Assembly (NCBI RefSeq): GCF_900100275.1
Contig: NZ_FNET01000006.1
Coordinates: 248,001 to 312,000, forward strand
Length of the DNA stretch: 64,000 nt
Direction: 5' to 3'
Source: Lentzea albidocapillata subsp. violacea
Lineage (GTDB): Bacteria; Actinomycetota; Actinomycetes; Mycobacteriales; Pseudonocardiaceae
Shown in pieces: positions 15,912 through 24,112 of the stretch. The notes beneath the pieces are model-generated. The model saw only the letters and a program-made list of their open reading frames with translations, did no database searches and had not been told where the DNA came from. A program made the position numbers and the translations under genes. Each line of letters begins with the position of its first letter. Position 1 is the stretch's first letter.

Positions 15912-16778
15912 ATGGGCAAGATGCCCGACACAGTGAGTACCCATGACAACACCGGTCTCCTCGTCCTCGCAGTCGATGACGAGGCTCCCGGCCTGAGCGA
16001 GATCAAGTTCCTGCTCGAGAGCAGTCCTCACATCAGGCGCGTCCTCACGGCCTTCGACGCCGCCGAGGCCCTGCGCATCCTGAGGGGTGACTACGAGCAG
16101 GAGGTCATGGCGCGGACCAAGGCCGGCCTGCCGCCGGTCGACGCGGTGTTCGCGGACATCAACATGCCCGGACTGTCCGGAATGGACCTCGCGCGGGTGC
16201 TCAGTGCGTTCCGGTATCCGCCCGCGCTGGTCTTCGTGACGGGTGTCGAGGAACGCGACGCGCTCGTCACGGCGTTCGACGTCGGCGCGCTCGACTTCAT
16301 CAACAAGCCGATCAACGAGGAGCGCGTCCTCAAGGCGATCTCGCGGGTCGCCGACCGGGTGGGCCGCACTGCGGCGCCGGCGAACCCGGCGGGCCCGGCC
16401 GCGCAGAACCCCGCCGAACCGACCGACGACGAGGTCATCCCCGTCGAGCTCGGCGGCACCATCAAGCTCGTGCCGCGCGCGTCCGTGCGGTACGTCGAGG
16501 CGCAGGGCGACTACGCCCGCCTCCACACGCAGGACGGCAGCCACCTCGTCCGCATCCCGCTCGCCCAGCTCGAAGAACGCTGGGCGAACGCGGGTTTCGT
16601 GCGCATCCACCGCTCCTACCTGGTGGCGTTGCCGCTGGTGAGCGAGCTGCGGATGACGGCGAACGGCTACGCGGTCGTCATCGGCACCGGTGACGGTGCC
16701 AAGGAGCTCCCGGTGAGCCGCCGGCACACCAAGGAGCTCAAGGAACGGATCGTGCGACCGCCGAAGAGCGGCTGGTGA
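15912..16778 (+). CDS. LytTR-family response regulator
   Basis: A 288-residue response regulator. The receiver domain carries the acidic pair (AVDDEAPG), the phospho-acceptor Asp in VFADINMPG (about residue 81), Thr in VFVTGVEERD and Lys in INKPIN. After an Ala/Pro linker (about 145-165) the LytTR DNA-binding domain runs from about 175, ending near RIHRSYLVALPLVSELRM. This is the probable partner of the LytS-type kinase. It is the first gene of a run with overlapping or nearly touching genes into a symporter, the usual target of such systems. ATG 15912 is used; TTG 15909 and ATG 15921 are alternatives. Confidence 0.9.
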   Translation: MGKMPDTVSTHDNTGLLVLAVDDEAPGLSEIKFLLESSPHIRRVLTAFDAAEALRILRGDYEQEVMARTKAGLPPVDAVFADINMPGLSGMDLARVLSAFRYPPALVFVTGVEERDALVTAFDVGALDFINKPINEERVLKAISRVADRVGRTAAPANPAGPAAQNPAEPTDDEVIPVELGGTIKLVPRASVRYVEAQGDYARLHTQDGSHLVRIPLAQLEERWANAGFVRIHRSYLVALPLVSELRMTANGYAVVIGTGDGAKELPVSRRHTKELKERIVRPPKSGW

Positions 16779-17203
16779 GCAGGCACGACGCGGGAAAGCC
16801 CGAGCCACCCGCCCGGGAGGCCTGGCTCGGCGAACAGGGCGGCAGGCCCCGTCGCCGCAGGGTCGTGCTCGCGGACTCCACGAAGAAGAGCGGCAAGGCG
16901 TTACGAACGATCATCGAGCTGGAGGAGCAGACCAGCGTCGGTGAGAAGCTGGTTCGCGACCTCATCCGGCAGCAGCTCAAGTCCGCGTTCGGGCTCGCGT
17001 TCGCCGTCCTGATCGGGATGTGCCTGCTCCCGATCACCTTCTACCTGGTCCCCTCGATCGGGGACCTGACCATCCTCGGCATTCCCATCCCGTGGCTCGT
17101 GCTCGGTCTCGCGCCCTTCCCGATCCTCTACGGCGTCGGGTGGGTCTTTCGCAGGCAGGCCGAACGGCACGAGCGCGACTTCGTGAACATGGTCGACCGC
17201 TGA
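16775..17203 (+). CDS. small membrane partner of the downstream symporter
   Basis: A 142-residue protein with a basic N-terminus (GGRPRRRRVVLADSTKKS), a helical segment, and two membrane helices (about 70-90 and 97-123), ending in a charged stretch RRQAERHERDFVNMVDR. Topology and the pattern FYLVP...GIPIPWLVLG recall DUF485-like subunits that accompany acetate permeases. It overlaps the regulator stop by 4 bases (GTGA) and ends 1 base before the symporter start, so it belongs to the same transcript. Function as a symporter subunit is inferred from position. Confidence 0.65.
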   Translation: MSRHDAGKPEPPAREAWLGEQGGRPRRRRVVLADSTKKSGKALRTIIELEEQTSVGEKLVRDLIRQQLKSAFGLAFAVLIGMCLLPITFYLVPSIGDLTILGIPIPWLVLGLAPFPILYGVGWVFRRQAERHERDFVNMVDR

Positions 17204-17204
17204 C

Positions 17205-19004
17205 GTGAACGCCACCATCTGGAGCCTCAGCGCCATCGTCGCCGTTGCGGCCGTGACGTTCCTGCTCGGCTACGTCGGGTCGCGCAAGGCGAACACCACG
17301 CCCGACTTCCTGGTGGCGCGCCGTGCGATCCCGGCCACCCGCAACGCCGCCGCGATCTCCGGCGAGTACCTGTCCGCGGCGTCGTTCCTCGGTGTCGCCG
17401 GGCTCGTGCTCAAGGACGGCGTCGACGCGCTCTGGTACCCGATCGGCTTCACCGCCGGGTACCTCGCGCTGCTGCTGTTCGTCGCCGCGCCGCTGCGCCG
17501 CTCCGGTGCGTACACGTTGCCGGACTTCGCCGAGGCCCGGCTGGGATCGGCGAACCTGCGGCACTTCTGCACCTTCTTCGTGGTCTGCATCGGCGTGCTG
17601 TACCTGGTGCCGCAGCTGCAGTCCGCCGGACTGACGCTGACCACGATCACCGGCCTGCCCGCGTGGTTCGGCGGCCTGGTCGTCACGGTCATCGTGGTGG
17701 TCAACGTGCTGGGCGGCGGCATGCGCGCGATCACGCTCGTGCAGGCGTTCCAGTACTGGGGCAAGCTCTTCGCGATCGCCGCGCCCACGTTCGTGCTCTT
17801 CGTGGTGTTCCTGGCCTCTCCCGACCGCGGCACGCAGCCGCTCGGCGACGACGGCGTGATCAGGTTCCCGGAGGCCGAGAAGATCACCGTGGCCGAGCAG
17901 GTCGTGAAGGTCCGCGTCGACGAGCCGCTCAGGTTGAAGGTGAGCGGCCAGATCGACGGCAGGAACGCGGACGGGTCGGTGTACTGGAGCCGCGGCGTCT
18001 ACGAGCTGAGTCCCGGCACGACGCTGGAGTTCACCGCGGGCAGCCCGGTGCCGGTGGTCGAGGGCTCGCCGACGACGAACCGCGACTGGTCGCGCCCGCA
18101 GACCGGCGGCATCTCCGAGCTGATCAGGACGTACTCGCTGATCTTCGCGACGTTCCTCGGCACGATGGGCCTGCCGCACGTCCTGGTGCGCTTCTACACC
18201 AACCCGGACGGCAAGGCGGCCCGGCGCACGGCGTTGCACGTGCTCTACCTGCTGGGCCTGTTCTACATCTTCCCGACGGTGCTGGGCGTGCTGTCGAAGC
18301 TGTACCTGCCGCAGTTGCTGGTGAACGGGAAGACCGACGCGGCGGTGCTGATGCTGCCCGAGACGATGCTGCCGAACCTGGGCGGTCAGATCGTCGGCGC
18401 GATCGTCGCGGCGGGCGCGTTCGCGGCGTTCCTGTCGACCTCCTCGGGACTCGTCGTGTCGGTCGCCGGGGTGGTGTCGACGGACATCATGCCGGGCAAG
18501 GTTCGTGACTTCCGGTGGGCGACCGTGTTCACCGGACTCGTCGCGATCGGTCTCGCCCTGCTGTTGCCGCGCTCCGACGCGTCACTGACCGTGGCCATGT
18601 CCTTCGCCCTGGCGGCGTCGACGTTCTGCCCGCTCCTGGTTCTCGGCATCTGGTGGCGAGGACTCACCTGGGTGGGCGCCGTCTGCGGCCTCGTGGTCGG
18701 CGGCGGCCTGGTCATCTCCGCTCAGGCCGTCAGCGTCGTGAGCTCCTACACCGGCCGCTGGGCGCCCGCGTTCATCACCCAGCCTGCGCTGATCACGGTG
18801 CCGGTCGCGTTCATCGTCATGATCGTGGTCAGCAAGGCGACGCGCAGACGGGTGCCGGCGGACGTCAGCCAGATCCTGCTCCGGCTGCACGCGCCGGACC
18901 CGCTCGGCTTCATCCAGGACCGCTCCATCGCCCGCTTCGGCACCGCCGAGGAGAAGGCCCGGCTGGCGGACGACAAGCGCAGGGGAGCTGGTCGAACACG
19001 CTGA
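17205..19004 (+). CDS. sodium:solute symporter, acetate/pyruvate type (first copy)
   Basis: A 599-residue SSS-family transporter with about 13 membrane helices. Family signatures are SGEYLSAASFLGVAGLVL near residue 50, VVNVLGGGMRAITLVQAFQY and GTMGLPHVLVRFYTNPDGK. Compared with ActP it has an extra hydrophilic segment of about 90 residues (about 207-300) between two helices, read as an external loop. The substrate is probably a monocarboxylate (acetate, pyruvate, lactate), judged by similarity to ActP/MctC and by lutABC next door. It is coupled to the LytTR regulator through the small membrane protein upstream. Confidence 0.88.
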   Translation: MNATIWSLSAIVAVAAVTFLLGYVGSRKANTTPDFLVARRAIPATRNAAAISGEYLSAASFLGVAGLVLKDGVDALWYPIGFTAGYLALLLFVAAPLRRSGAYTLPDFAEARLGSANLRHFCTFFVVCIGVLYLVPQLQSAGLTLTTITGLPAWFGGLVVTVIVVVNVLGGGMRAITLVQAFQYWGKLFAIAAPTFVLFVVFLASPDRGTQPLGDDGVIRFPEAEKITVAEQVVKVRVDEPLRLKVSGQIDGRNADGSVYWSRGVYELSPGTTLEFTAGSPVPVVEGSPTTNRDWSRPQTGGISELIRTYSLIFATFLGTMGLPHVLVRFYTNPDGKAARRTALHVLYLLGLFYIFPTVLGVLSKLYLPQLLVNGKTDAAVLMLPETMLPNLGGQIVGAIVAAGAFAAFLSTSSGLVVSVAGVVSTDIMPGKVRDFRWATVFTGLVAIGLALLLPRSDASLTVAMSFALAASTFCPLLVLGIWWRGLTWVGAVCGLVVGGGLVISAQAVSVVSSYTGRWAPAFITQPALITVPVAFIVMIVVSKATRRRVPADVSQILLRLHAPDPLGFIQDRSIARFGTAEEKARLADDKRRGAGRTR

Positions 19005-19023
19005 GTAGCCATCGTTTCAAATG

Positions 19024-19055
19024 GGTGAAAATTGGTCACTCGAATCGGTGAACGG
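19024..19055 (+). promoter_or_regulatory. direct repeats, possible LytTR-regulator site
   Basis: GGTGAAAAT at 19024 and GGTGAACGG at 19047 are direct repeats whose starts are 23 bases apart. LytTR regulators typically bind two direct repeats about two helical turns apart upstream of the target promoter. The site lies in the 257-base gap before the second DUF485/symporter pair. Only two copies exist, so this is a weak call. Confidence 0.3.
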
Positions 19056-19261
19056 TAAACAAGATCACGCAGGGTGCTGTTCGTCTACGCATACTGACCG
19101 CTCGTCGCATCACCCGACTGCTGGGCGCAACGGCACGAACGGGGTCTTACCTGAGTGACTCAAGTCTCCTTACGGTCTCGACCAAGAACAGACCGCACCT
19201 GGAGGCATTACGTGCACGTCACGTTGCTGACACCTACGACGAGTACCGCGAGGAGGGGCCT

Positions 19262-19612
19262 GTGAGCACCGCCGATCACACCCCGTCTGAGTCGGCCCCA
19301 GACGCGCAGAAGTGGGCCGACGTCCAAGCGAGCGATGACTTCAAAGAGCTGAAGCAACGCCTGCGAAAGTTCGTATTCCCCGTCTCCGGCCTGTTCCTCG
19401 CGTGGTACCTGCTGTACGTACTGCTCGCGGACTACGCGCACGGCTTCATGTCAACCAAGGTGTTCGGCAACATCAACGTCGGGCTCATCTTCGGCCTGCT
19501 GCAGTTCGTGTCGACGTTCGTCATCACGACGCTGTACGTGCGGCATGCGAACAAGAACCTCGACCCGCTGGCGGAGAAGCTCCGCAACGAGATCGAGGGA
19601 GACGGCAAGTGA
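19262..19612 (+). CDS. DUF485 membrane protein (YjcH-like)
   Basis: A 116-residue DUF485 protein with two membrane helices: FPVSGLFLAWYLLYVLLADY and NVGLIFGLLQFVSTFVITTL. In many bacteria this family (YjcH in E. coli) is cotranscribed with the acetate symporter ActP. Here the next gene overlaps it by 4 bases (GTGA), matching that arrangement. The GTG start is preceded by GAGGAGGGG, one of the strongest ribosome-binding sites in the window. Confidence 0.92.
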   Translation: MSTADHTPSESAPDAQKWADVQASDDFKELKQRLRKFVFPVSGLFLAWYLLYVLLADYAHGFMSTKVFGNINVGLIFGLLQFVSTFVITTLYVRHANKNLDPLAEKLRNEIEGDGK

Positions 19613-21225
19613 ACGAGTCCAGCCCGATCCTCAACATCAGCATCTTCGGTGTCTTCGTCCTGATCACGCTGTTCGTGGTCATCCGGGCGAGCCGGAACAA
19701 CAAGACCGCCGCCGACTACCTGGCCGCCGGTCGTGCGTTCACGGGTCCCCAGAACGGCATCGCGATCGCGGGTGACTACCTCTCGGCCGCGTCGTTCCTC
19801 GGCATCGCGGGCGCCATCGCGCTCAACGGCTACGACGGCTTCCTGTACTCGATCGGCTTCCTGGTGGCGTGGCTCATCGCGCTGCTGCTGGTCGCCGAAC
19901 TGCTGCGCAACACCGGCAAGTACACGATGGGCGACGTGCTGAGCTTCCGGATGCGTCAGCGTCCGGTCCGCGCCGCCGCCGCCACGTCGACGATGGCCGT
20001 CTCGTTCTTCTACCTGCTGGCCCAGATGGCCGGTGCCGGTGGTCTCGTCGCCCTGCTGCTCGGCATCACGGGCGCCGGCGGCCAGGCGATCGTCATCGCC
20101 GTGGTCGGCGCCCTCATGATCGCCTACGTCCTCATCGGCGGCATGAAGGGCACCACCTGGGTGCAGATCATCAAGGCGGTCCTGCTGATCGCCGGTGCCG
20201 GCATCATGACCGTCTGGGTGCTCGGCAAGTACGGCTTCAACCTCTCGACCCTGCTCGGTGCCGCTGTCGACGCCGCGCCGAAGGCGGGAGAGAAGATCCT
20301 CGGCCCGGGCCTGCAGTACGGCGCGACCGGCACCAGCAAGCTGGACTTCCTGTCGCTGGCCCTCGCGCTGGTCCTCGGCACCGCGGGTCTGCCGCACATC
20401 CTGATGCGCTTCTACACCGTGCCGACGGCGAAGGAAGCCCGTCGCTCGGTCGTGTGGGCCATCTGGCTGATCGGCATCTTCTACCTGTTCACCCTGGTCC
20501 TGGGCTACGGCGCCGGCGCGCTCGTCGGTCCGGACGCGATCAACGCGGCACCCGGCAAGGCCAACTCGGCCGCCCCGCTACTCGCGCTGGAACTGGGTGG
20601 CCCGATCCTGCTCGGCCTGATCGCGGCCGTCGCCTTCGCGACGATCCTCGCGGTCGTGGCGGGCTTGACGATCACGGCGTCGGCGTCGTTCGCACACGAC
20701 ATCTACGCCAACATCATCAAGAAGGGCCGGGAGGAGAACGGCAACGGCGGCGGTGACGACGACAAGACCGACGAGGTGAAGGTCGCCCGCATCACCGCGA
20801 TCGTCATCGGTCTCGTCTCCATCGGTGGCGGCATCGTGGCCAACGGCCAGAACATCGCGTTCCTCGTGGCACTGGCCTTCGCGGTCGCCGCCTCGGCGAA
20901 CCTGCCGACGATCCTCTACTCGCTGTTCTGGAAGAGGTTCAACACCTCGGGCGCGCTGTGGAGCATCTACGGCGGTCTGATCGTGACGATCACGCTGATC
21001 ATCCTGTCGCCCGCCGTCTCCGGCAAGCCGACCTCGATGTTCAAGAACGCCGACTTCGCGCTCTTCCCGCTGTCGAACCCCGGCATCGTGTCGATCCCGG
21101 TCGCGTTCCTGCTCGGTTACGTCGGCACGATCCTGTCGAAGGACAAGGCCGACCCGGCCAAGCAGGCCGAGATGGAGGTCCGCTCCCTCACCGGCGCGGG
21201 CGCCGAGAAGGCCATCGCGCACTAG
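19609..21225 (+). CDS. actP: cation/acetate symporter (second copy)
   Basis: A 538-residue ActP/MctC-type sodium:solute symporter. Signatures are AGDYLSAASFLGIAGAIALN, VSFFYLLAQMAGAGGLVALL, GGMKGTTWVQIIKAVLL and GTAGLPHILMRFYTVPTAKE, with about 13 helices. A charged cytoplasmic loop GREENGNGGGDDDKTDEVK lies near residue 375. GTG 19609 is chosen from the 4-base overlap with the DUF485 gene. It is a paralogue of the symporter ending at 19004 but lacks that protein's long external insert, so the two may differ in substrate or affinity. A strong terminator follows. Confidence 0.92.
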   Translation: MNESSPILNISIFGVFVLITLFVVIRASRNNKTAADYLAAGRAFTGPQNGIAIAGDYLSAASFLGIAGAIALNGYDGFLYSIGFLVAWLIALLLVAELLRNTGKYTMGDVLSFRMRQRPVRAAAATSTMAVSFFYLLAQMAGAGGLVALLLGITGAGGQAIVIAVVGALMIAYVLIGGMKGTTWVQIIKAVLLIAGAGIMTVWVLGKYGFNLSTLLGAAVDAAPKAGEKILGPGLQYGATGTSKLDFLSLALALVLGTAGLPHILMRFYTVPTAKEARRSVVWAIWLIGIFYLFTLVLGYGAGALVGPDAINAAPGKANSAAPLLALELGGPILLGLIAAVAFATILAVVAGLTITASASFAHDIYANIIKKGREENGNGGGDDDKTDEVKVARITAIVIGLVSIGGGIVANGQNIAFLVALAFAVAASANLPTILYSLFWKRFNTSGALWSIYGGLIVTITLIILSPAVSGKPTSMFKNADFALFPLSNPGIVSIPVAFLLGYVGTILSKDKADPAKQAEMEVRSLTGAGAEKAIAH

Positions 21226-21242
21226 TTCGTAGTTCGACGAGA

Positions 21243-21275
21243 ACGGGCCGTCCTTCACGGGGCGGCCCGTTTTTC
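21243..21275 (+). terminator. rho-independent terminator after the symporter genes
   Basis: ACGGGCCGTCC and GGGCGGCCCGT pair around a short TTCAC loop and are followed by TTTTTC. It lies 18 bases after the symporter stop and ends the DUF485-actP transcript. Confidence 0.85.
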
Positions 21276-21343
21276 GTGTGTGCAACCCTGCGCGGGCTGT
21301 CCGCGTACTGACTGCGAACGCGGCACAAGCTTGGGGGACCGGA

Positions 21344-21835
21344 GTGCGACGAGACGAGGAGTTCTCGGAGTTCTTCACGAGCAGATTCGACTGGGCCCGG
21401 CGCACGGCGTACGCGTTGTGCGGCGACTGGTCGGAGGCGGAAGAACTCGCGCAGAACGCCTTCGTGAAGGCGTATGCGAAATGGCCGGGCATCCGGCGTG
21501 AAACGGCGGAGGGGTACGTCCGCACCATCGTGACGCGTCTGTTCCTCGACAGCAGGCGCCGTGGCCGAGGTCGCGAACACCCTGTGGCCGACCTGCCCGA
21601 ACACGGTGTCGGTGGTGGTTTCTCCGATCCCGACGCCCGGCTGAACGCGGCACTGCAACAGGTGGCGCCGAAACAGCGGGCCGCGCTCGTGCTGCGTTTC
21701 GTGCACGACCTGTCCATCGAACAGACGGCCGCCGAGCTCGGTTGTTCGGCGGGCAACGTCAAGAGTCAGACAGCCAGGGGTTTGGCGACGCTCCGCGAGG
21801 CGTACGGCGAACCGGTCAACTCGGAGAGTGCCTGA
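21344..21835 (+). CDS. SigE-family (SigE70-type) ECF sigma factor
   Basis: A 163-residue ECF sigma factor of the actinobacterial SigE family. Region 2 is visible as TAYALCGDWSEAEELAQNAF with VKAYAKW after it; region 4 as QVAPKQRAALVLRFVHDLSI followed by the helix-turn-helix AAELGCSAGNVKSQTARGL. GTG 21344 is chosen, with GGGGGA about 6 bases upstream. The stop overlaps the start of the next gene by one base (TGATG), so a membrane partner is made with it. Confidence 0.9.
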   Translation: MRRDEEFSEFFTSRFDWARRTAYALCGDWSEAEELAQNAFVKAYAKWPGIRRETAEGYVRTIVTRLFLDSRRRGRGREHPVADLPEHGVGGGFSDPDARLNAALQQVAPKQRAALVLRFVHDLSIEQTAAELGCSAGNVKSQTARGLATLREAYGEPVNSESA

Positions 21836-22740
21836 TGAACATCGAAGACGAGCTGCGCGGAGCTCTCGACGTCTCCGCACCGCCTCCCACGACGACGCTG
21901 GACGTGGTCATGAAGCGCGGCCGCCGCCGGGTGTTCGCCCACCGCGCCGGCGCGATGCTGGGCGTGGCCGTGGTGGTCGTCGGAATCGGGATCGGCGCCG
22001 CCACGCTGAACCAGGCCGCACCGCCACCCCGGCAGGCCGACCGGCCGGACGCGGGTCCCGCGACCGTGCAGCACGCGTTGACCTGGCCGCGGGTCGACAC
22101 CCCACCGCAGAAGCCGTACGGGACGTGGTCGCCCGCGTCCACCGCGCCGCCTCCCGCCGGACGCCCGGTCCTCCCGATGCCGCGGTGCAGCATCGGGCAG
22201 CCGAAATGGGCGATGAAGGTGTACCTCGGCTCCGTGCAACTGGACGACGGCTTCGTCCAGAAGTGGATCGGCACGGTGCGCGAGCAGCTGCCCGAGGTGC
22301 GGGTCAGCGAGCTGTCGCCCAGGTCCGACAAGTCGGCGTTCCTGGAATACGCGGTCGACCTGACCGACTCCGGCGGCACCGGCAGCGTCCGGCTCGTCGC
22401 GGGCAGGTTCGCGGGCACGCCGCTGGAGTACGCCGACGACAACCTCTGGACGAGCGGTGACTGCGACCCGCCGTACCGGACGACGTTGCCGGACGGCACG
22501 ATCGTCCAGCTCCACAGCGTGCGTGCGGCGGAGCCGTTCCAGACGCTCCTGCAGGTCATGGAGGTGTTCCGGCCGGACGGCCTCATGCTGCGGCTGGAAC
22601 TGGCCAACTACGGCAGCAAGGACCTGCGTCCCGCGGCGCAGGAGGGCTACTGGGAGCGCATCGGCCCCGGCCGGGTGAACCTGCCGTTGACCGAGGAGCA
22701 GTTCTCGAGGCTCGGGCCCGCCATCGCGGGGGTGGCCTGA
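21835..22740 (+). CDS. single-pass membrane protein, putative regulator of the upstream sigma factor
   Basis: A 301-residue protein with an N-terminal cytoplasmic segment of about 40 residues (IEDELRGALDVSAPP, then VVMKRGRRRV), one membrane helix (about 41-60) and a large external domain starting with a Pro-rich linker. Such proteins are encoded directly after SigE-family sigma factors and probably act as membrane-bound anti-sigma or sensor partners; no zinc anti-sigma motif is seen. One-base overlap with the sigma gene supports cotranslation. The external domain is not recognised. Confidence 0.7.
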   Translation: MNIEDELRGALDVSAPPPTTTLDVVMKRGRRRVFAHRAGAMLGVAVVVVGIGIGAATLNQAAPPPRQADRPDAGPATVQHALTWPRVDTPPQKPYGTWSPASTAPPPAGRPVLPMPRCSIGQPKWAMKVYLGSVQLDDGFVQKWIGTVREQLPEVRVSELSPRSDKSAFLEYAVDLTDSGGTGSVRLVAGRFAGTPLEYADDNLWTSGDCDPPYRTTLPDGTIVQLHSVRAAEPFQTLLQVMEVFRPDGLMLRLELANYGSKDLRPAAQEGYWERIGPGRVNLPLTEEQFSRLGPAIAGVA

Positions 22741-22799
22741 GGGTGTCCCGTGCCGGAGGTTCACGTGAGTGCAACCTCCGGCATGGGAACATCTGAGGC

Positions 22800-23138
22800 G
22801 TGACTGTTCCAAGCGTGGAGATCGCCGACGTGCCGGCGCAGCTGCCCGAGGGCGCCGTTCTGCTGGACGTGCGCGAGCAGGACGAGTGGGACGCCGGCCA
22901 TGCACCCGGCGCGCTGCACGTCCCCATGAGCGAGATCGGTGCCCGGCTCGCCGAGGTGCCGAACGACGTGCAGCTCTACGTCGTGTGCCGTGCCGGTGGC
23001 CGTTCCGCCCGCGTGACCCAGTACCTCAACGAGAACGGCTGGGAGGCCGTCAACGTCGAGGGTGGCATGCAGCACTGGGAAGCCGCCGGTCGTCCGCTCG
23101 AGGGCGGCGCCGACGGCATGGCACCCGAGGTCATCTGA
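22800..23138 (+). CDS. rhodanese-like sulfurtransferase
   Basis: A 112-residue single rhodanese domain. Seen: LLDVREQDEWDAGHAPGALH, the active-site loop with Cys63 (YVVCRAGGRSARV) and VEGGMQHWEAAGRPL. These cytoplasmic proteins move sulfane sulfur, from thiosulfate or protein persulfides, onto thiols. The start is GTG 22800. The next gene begins 2 bases after its stop, indicating one transcript. Confidence 0.93.
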   Translation: MTVPSVEIADVPAQLPEGAVLLDVREQDEWDAGHAPGALHVPMSEIGARLAEVPNDVQLYVVCRAGGRSARVTQYLNENGWEAVNVEGGMQHWEAAGRPLEGGADGMAPEVI

Positions 23139-23140
23139 TC

Positions 23141-24046
23141 GTGCAGCCGCTGCAGCCGATGCGCGTGGACTGGGTGGCGACTCCGCCACCCGGTGCGTAC
23201 CCGCAGCCGTCGCACCGGTCGCAGCGGCCGTCCTACGCCGGTCCGCCGAACTACCCGGTCACGCCGCGCTGGGGCTTCCCGCTGCTCGCGTGGCGCTGGC
23301 CCACGGCCGTGCCCGGCACGGTCGAGCAGCCCGACTCGGTCGACGCCGTGCGCCGGCTGGGCCGGACCGCGCAGAACTCGCTGTGGCTGCTCGCCGCCGT
23401 CGCAGTGTGGGGCGCGGGCTCCGAGATCTGGCGCTACGTGCTGGTCGCGCTGAGCCGGTTCGGAGCCTTGTCCTCCGGTGTCGTGAGCACGTCGGACGCC
23501 ATGGTGGTGTCCTCGTCGGCGATCATGATCACCGGCTGCTTCCTGTCACTGATCCTCACCATGCTGTGGGTGCGGCGGGCGCGGAACGTGGCCGCGACCC
23601 TCGTCGGTTACGGGCCCTCGCGCCCGGACCGGGACGTGCTGATCGGGTTGATCGTGCCCGGCGTGAACCTCGTGGTGCCCGGCTCGGTGCTCGCCGAACT
23701 CGAACACGCCGTGGCCCGCAGGCCGGCCGGCGAACGTCCGACCCCGTCGAAGCTCCTGCGCTGGTGGTGGGGACTCTGGGCCGGCTCGGGGCTGATGGTC
23801 GTGATCGTGGTCCTGTGGTCGTTCCGCTCCAGCACCCAGGCCCTCGCGGACGGCGTGCTGCTGCACGCGTTCGCCGATCTGCTGCTCGCCGCTGTCGCGG
23901 TGACGTCGGCACTGGTCGTCCGCCGGATCACCACCCTGCTGCTGCCGGTGGACTCCGCGTCCGTCCGGCTGATGCGCGTGGTGGAGGTCAAGGACGCCCC
24001 CGAACCGCCACTGCGCTCGTTCCGCGCGTCGGGCTCGCCCCGCTGA
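23141..24046 (+). CDS. DUF4328 membrane protein
   Basis: A 301-residue protein. A Pro/Tyr-rich N-terminal tail (about 65 residues) is followed by a DUF4328-type domain with four membrane helices, including SLILTMLWVRRARNVAATL and the family hallmark GLIVPGVNLVVPGSVLAELE, then WWWGLWAGSGLMVVIVVLW. The C-terminus is charged. Function is unknown for the family. GTG 23141 is chosen because it lies 2 bases after the rhodanese stop. Confidence 0.8.
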   Translation: MQPLQPMRVDWVATPPPGAYPQPSHRSQRPSYAGPPNYPVTPRWGFPLLAWRWPTAVPGTVEQPDSVDAVRRLGRTAQNSLWLLAAVAVWGAGSEIWRYVLVALSRFGALSSGVVSTSDAMVVSSSAIMITGCFLSLILTMLWVRRARNVAATLVGYGPSRPDRDVLIGLIVPGVNLVVPGSVLAELEHAVARRPAGERPTPSKLLRWWWGLWAGSGLMVVIVVLWSFRSSTQALADGVLLHAFADLLLAAVAVTSALVVRRITTLLLPVDSASVRLMRVVEVKDAPEPPLRSFRASGSPR

Positions 24047-24112
24047 TCTGTTCAGGCGACGTTCGCCCTGGTGGACCTTCCGGCGTTCCCCGGTGAGTGC
24101 CAGGTTGGAGGA

